Below, piece by piece: positions 1 to 5,136 of a DNA stretch of 6,265 nucleotides (position 1 is its first letter; each line of letters opens with the position of its first letter). Under the pieces are notes generated by a model, which was not told the DNA's origin, did no database searches, and saw only the letters and a list, made by a program, of their open reading frames with translations. A program made the translations under genes and the position numbers. The stretch covers positions 1 through 6,265 of the forward strand of contig CALMAP010000148.1 of NCBI GenBank assembly GCA_937859825.1. Reading direction: 5' to 3'. Source of the DNA: an uncultured Terriglobus sp. (GTDB lineage Bacteria; Acidobacteriota; Terriglobia; Terriglobales; Acidobacteriaceae).

Positions 1-2167
1 TCCATAGGCCTTCCGCCCTGGAATTCATCGCTTTGGCACGGTCAAGTAACTTGCGTGCTGCAACGTGATCGAAGTTAGAGATCAGGCTTCCCGCTTCTTC
101 AACAAGCTGCTCCGCAGTTTTCGAGTCCGTCGGGGTGCCAGCGGTGCTGCTGTCAGCAGCTATAGCGCGCTGGGCGCTGGAGTTTCCGTCTGGTTCTACT
201 CGTTTGATTGTAATTGTTCCAACCTTCTTTTCCGGCGGCAAGAGCTGCAAGTAAGGGACACTACCGATGCTTGCGCGGTCGTACCACTCGCGATACCGCT
301 TCGCTTCCACAATCGGCAGTTTCGCTTGCAGGATAGTCAGCCTACGTTCCGCAAGAAGCTTGTTGCCTTCCAGGCGGTACGAAGTAGAACTGCTGGCGAA
401 AGCTGTGTCCTCATGCTCCGCCTCTGGCAGCGTTGCGGACCAGCCGGAGGGCAGCGCCTCCTCAACGGTTGTAACCAGAGTGCGTGGGCCTTCCAGTTGA
501 ATGCTGGAGACGGGCGGTTTCTCAACCGTGAAATATGGCAGAAATTGCGGAGCAAACGGAATGGTGACCCGGTTGTCACCCCAACTCTCTTCTTTGTCAC
601 GATGGTAGTGAAACTTCATCCGCAACGGCTGAGAGGCGTCATTCAGGTGCTCGAAGGAAGCGTCGCTGGTGGTGCCACCGAAGCCAAAGTTCGCCATCAA
701 CCGCTGCACTGTTTCTCCGTAGTCCGAGGCGGGTACATTGCGCAGCGCAAGCCTTAGTGCGAGTTCCACATCATCGTGAAAAGTCCATGTCATCTGCGAT
801 TCGGACACAAGCTGATCGTTCAACGTGCTAATTACAGTTACGGCCGTCGATGCGGCGTAGGGAAGATTGGCGGGTGTGTGCAGAAGCGAAGAGGGCGCTC
901 TGACCGGAATCACCAGCGCATCCTGATCGCGAATACCCGCAAGCAGCGTACCCCAAGCAGCGACTTCGTTCGTTGTATCCAGCCAGACCGTCTCGCCGTG
1001 GATCACCAGATGCGAGATCAGGTGGTTGAAGGCGTCCGGAGATGGAACACGGGAATTCAATCGTTGCCCTACACCAATCAGTACTGGCTCCGTCTCAATG
1101 CCGATGACGCTTAACATGGAAGCCAGCAACGTGTGCTTGTCTTTGCAATCACCATATTGATTCGCCAGCACCTCGGCTGCCGTATGTGGCTTCAGCCGGC
1201 CAACACCGAACGAGACAGCGACGTAATGTATCTGGGACGACACGTAGTAGTAGATTGCTTGTGATTTTTCAAGCTGGCTGGTCTTTCCTGCGGTCACTTC
1301 CGCTACCTTTGCGCGTACCGTGTCGTCTGGAGCAGATTGACCGGCGATCAGGTCGCGGTACCAGGCGCCTACCGCAGTCCAGTCCGAGAACGTTGTCCAG
1401 GCGATCGAAGGTAGGGACCCCTTTGTGCTGTCCAGTTCCTCTTCGGGGGTGATTATTCGTTTCTCTTCTGTCCGCTTTCGTTCTTCAGCCGCAGCTCCGA
1501 CGGTGGGCTCTAGCTCCTGATGTTGCCATGTCCAAACGTGCTTACCGTCGACCTCACTTTCGAGTGCTTTGCCTCCTGTTTTTGGATTAGTCCAGACAGT
1601 AACGTGTATTCCTGCGGGAACCCTTAACTCGTTCGTCTCTGAGAGCACCACCGCGCCCTTGAAAAAGACCTGCTGACTGTAGAACTGTCCCGGGACCTCG
1701 GCCTTGAAATCTGTAGTGCGAATCTTCCATTCAAGTGTGTCGCCGACGTGAAGGCTGCGCAGCGGCAGCTGTTTCGTTATCAGATCACTGAACGAAGGCG
1801 CTTCTCGGGTCACCGGAAGCGGCAGTTCTTGAGCACTCTCCACGGGCGTTTGCACGACTGTTCCGTCCGGCCGCCTTACCCTCGCATATACAAATTCTGC
1901 GGTTTCAGACGCTTTGGCAAAGTTTGTCGAAACAACACTGAACAGATGCACAGATGCTTCCGATTGCAACTGGATCACAAACTCCTGTTCGCGTGTTCCC
2001 GTGCCGTCAGCGTTCATGCTGGTGCATGAGACTGCGCTTCGGACGACGTATGGTTCGGAGGCGTACTTGTCGCTCTCCTTTTTGGAGAAAACCGGTTTGT
2101 CCTGCGAAAGCAACGAGTGACTAAATAGAATAGCAACGAGCAGGGCAGAGAAACGCTTCAGTAACAC
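1..2167 (-). CDS. Exported DUF3857 / transglutaminase-like domain protein (3' end beyond window)
   Basis: The minus-strand frame stays open from a GTG at 2167 to the left edge (722 residues, no stop reached). An in-frame TAA at 2198-2200 limits the start. GTG fits because it directly precedes a signal peptide: Lys4-Arg5, a hydrophobic stretch at about 6-21, then SQDKP, so the protein is probably exported. No good Shine-Dalgarno is visible. A DUF3857-like beta-rich region covers roughly residues 40-240. A charged linker follows, then a transglutaminase-like core with the papain-type triad: Cys341 in YGDCKDKH, His382 in FNHLI, Asp397 in WLDTT. The last residues (about 690-722) are helical and could begin a TPR-like repeat. 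The family carries the transglutaminase/protease fold, but its substrate is unknown to me; the intact triad suggests an active thiol enzyme (inference). It is transcribed divergently from dinB. Family call is confident, function is not. Confidence 0.9.
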   Translation of the reverse strand, partial: MLLKRFSALLVAILFSHSLLSQDKPVFSKKESDKYASEPYVVRSAVSCTSMNADGTGTREQEFVIQLQSEASVHLFSVVSTNFAKASETAEFVYARVRRPDGTVVQTPVESAQELPLPVTREAPSFSDLITKQLPLRSLHVGDTLEWKIRTTDFKAEVPGQFYSQQVFFKGAVVLSETNELRVPAGIHVTVWTNPKTGGKALESEVDGKHVWTWQHQELEPTVGAAAEERKRTEEKRIITPEEELDSTKGSLPSIAWTTFSDWTAVGAWYRDLIAGQSAPDDTVRAKVAEVTAGKTSQLEKSQAIYYYVSSQIHYVAVSFGVGRLKPHTAAEVLANQYGDCKDKHTLLASMLSVIGIETEPVLIGVGQRLNSRVPSPDAFNHLISHLVIHGETVWLDTTNEVAAWGTLLAGIRDQDALVIPVRAPSSLLHTPANLPYAASTAVTVISTLNDQLVSESQMTWTFHDDVELALRLALRNVPASDYGETVQRLMANFGFGGTTSDASFEHLNDASQPLRMKFHYHRDKEESWGDNRVTIPFAPQFLPYFTVEKPPVSSIQLEGPRTLVTTVEEALPSGWSATLPEAEHEDTAFASSSTSYRLEGNKLLAERRLTILQAKLPIVEAKRYREWYDRASIGSVPYLQLLPPEKKVGTITIKRVEPDGNSSAQRAIAADSSTAGTPTDSKTAEQLVEEAGSLISNFDHVAARKLLDRAKAMNSRAEGLW

Positions 2168-2169
2168 GA

Positions 2170-2223
2170 CCGGTTCCAGGCTGTGGGATAGCCCATCTTA
2201 CACATATACGCAAGACGAACCGG
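2170..2223. repeat. Inverted repeat CCGGTTC / GAACCGG in the divergent intergenic region
   Basis: CCGGTTC at 2170-2176 is the exact reverse complement of GAACCGG at 2217-2223, with 40 bp between the arms. The left arm lies 3 bp upstream of the GTG start of the transglutaminase-like gene. The distance is too long for a strong hairpin; paired binding sites for one regulator, or chance, are both possible. Confidence 0.35.
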
Positions 2224-2269
2224 CCTGGTGAGACAAGACAGAACGGCAAGCGTGTATTCGATATTAGGC

Positions 2270-2284
2270 GAACGTATAGCGAAC
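2270..2284 (+). promoter_or_regulatory. Candidate LexA (SOS) operator, GAAC-N7-GAAC, upstream of dinB
   Basis: The sequence reads GAAC, seven bases (GTATAGC), GAAC. The repeat unit extends leftward to GCGAAC at 2268-2273 and 2279-2284, exactly 11 bp apart, so both half-sites lie on the same face of the helix. Read on the other strand it is GTTC-N7-GTTC, the direct-repeat operator described for LexA of Alphaproteobacteria. It ends 26 bp before the dinB start, where a repressor would block transcription, and dinB is a classical SOS gene. Whether LexA of this organism recognises this motif is inference; lexA is not in the window. Confidence 0.6.
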
Positions 2285-2310
2285 ATGCCAGAATCTAGCC
2301 AGACCTGCTT

Positions 2311-3441
2311 ATGCGACATTCGCTTCTACATGTTGAAGCTGCGCCGCTGCGCAAGATTGTGCATGTGGACATGGACGCCTTCTACGCCTCGGTCGAGCAG
2401 CGTGATGATCCAGCCCTGCGCGGCAGGCCAGTTGTGGTCGCGTGGAAGGGATTACGGTCCGTTGTGTGCGCGGCTTCGTACGAGGCGCGCAGGTTCGGCG
2501 TGCGCTCCGCGATGCCGGCCGTAAGGGCGGAGCGGCTTTGCCCGGATGCGGTCTTCGTTCCGCCGGACTTCACGCGTTACAAGGCCGTCTCGCTCGCTGT
2601 GCGCGAGATTTTCAGCAGGCATACCGACCTGATCGAACCACTGTCGCTCGACGAGGCCTATTTGGATGTCACGGAGAACAAGACTGGCCTGCCGACCGCG
2701 ACGCGTGTTGCCAGGGCAATCCGCGAGCAGATACGGAGTGAGCTCAACCTGACTGCATCCGCCGGCGTAGCGCCGAACAAGTTCCTGGCCAAGATCGCGT
2801 CGGACTGGAGAAAGCCGGACGGCCTTTTTGTCATCCAGCCGCACCAAGTCATGGAGTTCCTACGCGACCTCCCGGTCGGCCGCATCCCAGGCGTCGGCAA
2901 GGTCACGGAGCAGCACCTTGCTCAACGCGGCATCCGGACCGTGGGGGACGTGCAGGCGCTCGACCGCATGGAACTTGAGACGCGCTTTGGCAGCTTCAGT
3001 ACACGGCTGCACCAGCTTGCGCAGGGTATTGACCACAGCCCGGTGGTGCCCAACCGTGTGCGCAAGCAGGTATCGGCGGAAGACACATTTCCAGAGGACA
3101 TTCCTCTGCGTGAAAGCGAGCCTGCCATTCGCCGCCTTGCGGAAAAGGTCTGGAAAGCGTCGAACGCAACCGCCCGCGCCGCACGCACCATCGTCCTCAA
3201 GCTGAAGCCGAAAGAGTTCACCAGTCTGCCTCGCAGTTTTACCACACCCGAGATGCCCAAATCCGCGGAAGCTCTGGCCGATACTGCCATTGCGATGTTC
3301 GATCGCGTGGATTTTCCGCCTGAGCAGCTGTTCCGTTTGGTCGGTGTGGGGCTAAGTAACTTTCAGCAGGAAGTGGAAGCGCCGCTCTTGACCGAGGAGA
3401 TTGCATCCTCAGAAGTGTCTGCAGAACCGATCCACCTGTGA
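2311..3441 (+). CDS. dinB: DNA polymerase IV (Y-family translesion polymerase DinB)
   Basis: Error-prone polymerase that extends primers past damaged or distorted template, in the cytoplasm with the sliding clamp. Motifs follow E. coli Pol IV in order: HVDMDAFYASVE (Asp20 metal ligand, Tyr25 at the steric-gate position), FGVRSAMP (62-69), PLSLDEAYLDV with catalytic Asp114-Glu115, TASAGVAPNKFLAKIASD (148-165), the helix-hairpin-helix RIPGVGK (191-197), and a little-finger domain from about residue 240 to 350. At 376 residues it is slightly longer than E. coli Pol IV (351). The extra length is a 12-residue N-terminal extension and a tail after SNFQQ. ATG at 2311 is the only conventional start, because an in-frame TAG lies at 2296-2298, but its Shine-Dalgarno is poor. 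CTG at 2347 would give the usual MRKI-like start. No canonical C-terminal QLxLF clamp motif is evident. A LexA-like box precedes the gene; an ATPase gene follows. Confidence 0.97.
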   Translation: MRHSLLHVEAAPLRKIVHVDMDAFYASVEQRDDPALRGRPVVVAWKGLRSVVCAASYEARRFGVRSAMPAVRAERLCPDAVFVPPDFTRYKAVSLAVREIFSRHTDLIEPLSLDEAYLDVTENKTGLPTATRVARAIREQIRSELNLTASAGVAPNKFLAKIASDWRKPDGLFVIQPHQVMEFLRDLPVGRIPGVGKVTEQHLAQRGIRTVGDVQALDRMELETRFGSFSTRLHQLAQGIDHSPVVPNRVRKQVSAEDTFPEDIPLRESEPAIRRLAEKVWKASNATARAARTIVLKLKPKEFTSLPRSFTTPEMPKSAEALADTAIAMFDRVDFPPEQLFRLVGVGLSNFQQEVEAPLLTEEIASSEVSAEPIHL

Positions 3442-3463
3442 GGTTATAAGCCGGACAAGTATA

Positions 3464-3493
3464 GTGAGATCTTTGATTCGCACCATTGCAATC
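3464..3493 (+). other. Out-of-frame N-terminal segment of the downstream ATPase (apparent frameshift)
   Basis: Reading from the GTG at 3464 gives ten residues, MRSLIRTIAI. This is the usual amphipathic first beta strand of RecF/SMC-type ATPases, which normally runs directly into a GYRSLRDL-like segment. Here that segment is encoded immediately after, but in another frame (TCC GGC TAC CGT from 3492). Going from one frame to the other needs a +1 shift, equivalent to a 2-nt deletion or a 1-nt insertion near 3488-3497. This may be a real mutation, a sequencing error or, least likely, recoding. Confidence 0.6.
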
Positions 3494-4643
3494 CGGCTAC
3501 CGTTCCCTTCGCGATCTAGTCCTGCCGCTTGCACCATTGAGCGTGATCACTGGAGCGAATGGTACTGGCAAATCCAGCGTATATCGCTCCTTACGGTTGC
3601 TTGCGGATGCCGCACAGAACAACGTCGTAGCGTCGTTGGCGCGTGAGGGTGGCATGTCGTCAACCTTCTGGGCAGGACCACAATCCATCGCGAGAAGTGT
3701 CCGGCAAGGAGATCACCCGGTTGAGGGCCTTGCAAATCGAAATGCGGCCGCCCTGAGGCTTGGTTTTGGTTCCGACACCTACGGCTACAGCATCGACTTG
3801 GGTCACCCACAGCCGCCACCGCCTCCAACGATGTTCGCATCGGATCCACGTATTAAACGGGAATGTCTTTGGCACGGTGCCGTTTACCGAAAACCTTCGG
3901 CTTTGGTAGATCGCCGTAATAATTACGTTTGGCTGGCCAGCCTGAAAAACGAAGAACCAGTCATGCTGACCCAGCACTTGCAGGATACGGACAGTATGTT
4001 GGCGAGTGTTGCTGATCCACAGCGCGCACCGGAGATGCTTGCTGTGAGAGAAGCGTTGCGGGGGTGGCGCTTCTACGATCACTTTCGTACGGACGCCGAC
4101 GCACCTGCCAGGGCAGCGCAGGTGGGCACCTTCACCCCTGTGCTGCATCATGACGGCAACAATCTAGCTGCTGCACTGCAGACTGTTTTTGAAGTTCGTC
4201 CCGACGAGGCACTTGTTGCGACGATAGAAGATGCATTCCCCGGGAGTCGCCTCTACATCGACGACCGAAATGGACGGTTTGAATTGCAACTTCAGCAGCA
4301 TGGGTTGCTACGTCCTCTATCAGTGGCGGAACTGTCAGATGGAACGCTGCGCTACTTGCTCTGGACTGCAGCACTGCTGACTCCACGCCCACCGGAACTG
4401 ATGGTGCTGAACGAGCCGGAGACAAGTCTGCATCCAGAACTCCTGCCCGCCCTCGCGCGGCTAATACTTGCCGCAGCAAAGCAGACGCAGATCATTGTCG
4501 TATCTCACGCGTCATTGTTGATTGAGTCACTTCAAAGTTCTTCGATATGCACACGCCTGCACTTGCAGAAATCTTTTGGCGAGACGACCATTCAAGGCGC
4601 GACCCTGTTTAACACGCCGAAGTGGACCTGGCCTTCACGTTAG
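3486..4643 (+). CDS. AAA family ATPase, RecF/SMC-like (COG4637-type predicted ATPase), N-terminus apparently frameshifted
   Basis: ABC/SMC-fold ATPase of unknown cellular role. Visible motifs: GYRSLRDLVLPL (4-15), Walker A GANGTGKS (23-30), Pro-rich loop (110-114), signature-like ELSDGTLRYL (282-291), Walker B LMVLNEPETSLHP (305-317) with Glu310 and Glu312, and switch-like His341 in VVSHAS. The C-terminus PKWTWPSR matches the usual Trp-rich end of this family, so the 3' end is intact. The Asn at the usual Asp position of Walker B is, to my knowledge, normal in this group. The open frame begins after a TGA at 3474-3476 with TTG at 3486 as its first start; that start lacks a ribosome binding site and would omit the first beta strand, which is readable in another frame from 3464. 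The gene lies 44 bp after dinB on the same strand with no terminator seen, so co-transcription is plausible. I cannot assign a substrate or pathway. Confidence 0.83.
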   Translation: MQSGYRSLRDLVLPLAPLSVITGANGTGKSSVYRSLRLLADAAQNNVVASLAREGGMSSTFWAGPQSIARSVRQGDHPVEGLANRNAAALRLGFGSDTYGYSIDLGHPQPPPPPTMFASDPRIKRECLWHGAVYRKPSALVDRRNNYVWLASLKNEEPVMLTQHLQDTDSMLASVADPQRAPEMLAVREALRGWRFYDHFRTDADAPARAAQVGTFTPVLHHDGNNLAAALQTVFEVRPDEALVATIEDAFPGSRLYIDDRNGRFELQLQQHGLLRPLSVAELSDGTLRYLLWTAALLTPRPPELMVLNEPETSLHPELLPALARLILAAAKQTQIIVVSHASLLIESLQSSSICTRLHLQKSFGETTIQGATLFNTPKWTWPSR

Positions 4644-4687
4644 CTCAGGCCTACCTGCGATTGCTCCTCAGACGCGCTCTCGAAATC

Positions 4688-4737
4688 TCCTAACTTTTCT
4701 TTTGACGAAAGGTCATCGCGCGGCATAATGTCCTAAC
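4688..4737 (+). repeat. Direct repeat TCCTAAC flanking the blaI promoter
   Basis: TCCTAAC occurs at 4688-4694 and again at 4731-4737, 43 bp apart start to start, on either side of the predicted -35 and -10 boxes. The downstream copy is part of the palindromic operator candidate. The upstream copy could be a half-site for cooperative repressor binding; chance cannot be excluded for a 7-mer. Confidence 0.3.
4702..4729 (+). promoter_or_regulatory. Predicted sigma70-type promoter of the blaI-peptidase operon
   Basis: A -35 box TTGACG (4702-4707) and a -10 box CATAAT (4724-4729) are separated by 16 bp, each with one mismatch to consensus. Transcription would begin near 4736, leaving a leader of only about 17 nt before the GTG at 4753. 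The -10 box overlaps the palindrome at 4726-4743. Confidence 0.65.
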
Positions 4738-4743
4738 ACATTA
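4726..4743. promoter_or_regulatory. Candidate BlaI operator, palindrome TAATGT-N6-ACATTA
   Basis: TAATGT (4726-4731) and ACATTA (4738-4743) are exact reverse complements around CCTAAC. An overlapping palindrome CCTAA-CACA-TTAGG spans 4732-4745. The site covers the 3' part of the -10 box and the transcription start, and touches the AGGAG ribosome binding site. BlaI/MecI repressors bind dyads containing TGT/ACA as dimers and repress their own operons, so autoregulation is the simplest reading. This is inferred from position and symmetry. Confidence 0.65.
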
Positions 4744-4747
4744 GGAG
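4743..4747 (+). promoter_or_regulatory. Ribosome binding site AGGAG deciding the GTG start of blaI
   Basis: AGGAG lies 5 nt before the GTG at 4753. This supports GTG over the out-of-frame ATG that overlaps it at 4751. Its first base is also the last base of the operator palindrome. Confidence 0.8.
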
Positions 4748-4752
4748 TTGAT

Positions 4753-5136
4753 GTGGCGAAGGACGCAAAACAGGAAGGTCTTACCAAACTCGAACTGAAG
4801 ATGATGCAGGCAGTGTGGCGGCTGGGCTCCTGCACGGTCAGCGACGTGCAGGAGCAGGTGGAGCCACCGCTGGCGTACACCACCGTGCAGACGATGCTGA
4901 ACATTCTGGAGCGCAAGGGTAAGCTGCGGCGGCGGTTGCAAGGCAAGGCTTACGTGTACTCCGCTGTGATGTCTGAGGCGAAAGCGCTGGGCGAAGCGGT
5001 ACGTGACCTGGTGGACCGCATGTTCGGCGGATCGAGCGAAGAACTGGTGATGAGCCTGGTCAAGAGCCGGCAGATCAACAGGAAGCGCCTTGCCGAGCTG
5101 AGTGAGCGATTGCAGCGGAACGAGGAGGAGCGATGA
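4753..5136 (+). CDS. blaI: BlaI/MecI/CopY family winged-helix transcriptional repressor
   Basis: Cytoplasmic dimeric DNA-binding repressor of 127 residues, the typical length for BlaI/MecI. Residues 10-72 form the winged helix: LTKLELKMMQAVWRLG, then TVSDVQEQV, then the recognition helix AYTTVQTMLNILERKG (41-56), and a basic wing RRRLQGKAYVY. The C-terminal half (about 74-125) is helical and charged, as expected for the dimerisation domain. In classical systems this part is cleaved to relieve repression; the region around SSEELVMSLVKS would correspond, but I cannot identify the exact site. Translation starts at GTG after AGGAG. The stop codon overlaps the ATG of the peptidase gene (ATGA), showing translational coupling. 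The promoter overlaps a palindrome, which suggests self-repression. The natural signal need not be a beta-lactam; in this group BlaI homologues often control other functions (inference). Confidence 0.95.
   Translation: MAKDAKQEGLTKLELKMMQAVWRLGSCTVSDVQEQVEPPLAYTTVQTMLNILERKGKLRRRLQGKAYVYSAVMSEAKALGEAVRDLVDRMFGGSSEELVMSLVKSRQINRKRLAELSERLQRNEEER

Larger units (their letters stand above)
2168..2310. other. Divergent intergenic region between the transglutaminase-like gene and dinB
   Basis: These 143 bp separate two divergently transcribed genes and must hold both promoters. I see no convincing -35/-10 pair on either strand. The structures that stand out are an inverted repeat (CCGGTTC/GAACCGG) on the left and a GAAC-N7-GAAC direct repeat on the right, both listed separately. 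In-frame stops at 2198-2200 (minus) and 2296-2298 (plus) bound the two start codons. Confidence 0.7.

Noticed and set aside
65..757. Plus-strand open frame of 230 codons opposite the transglutaminase-like gene
   Set aside because: It lies wholly antisense to a frame with clear family motifs, its translation is rich in Arg/Ser with no domain pattern, and no ribosome binding site precedes it.
2235..2294. Sigma70-like boxes for dinB (for example TATAGC at 2275-2280)
   Set aside because: No -35 box with acceptable match lies 16-18 bp upstream of any -10 candidate, so a promoter position cannot be supported.
3809..3830. CCGCCACCGCC-type tract in the ATPase gene as a simple repeat or slippage site
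   Set aside because: It encodes a short proline run in a loop region, has mixed codons rather than a pure repeat, and the frame stays open through it.
4398..4436. Asn in place of Asp in the Walker B motif (LMVLNEPE) as a sign of an inactive ATPase
   Set aside because: To my knowledge NEPE is the usual form in this predicted-ATPase group, and both following acidic residues (Glu310, Glu312) are present.
4630..4651. GGCCT / AGGCC inverted repeat spanning the stop codon of the ATPase gene as a terminator
   Set aside because: The stem has only 5 bp, the loop is 12 nt, and no T-tract follows, so it does not look like an intrinsic terminator.
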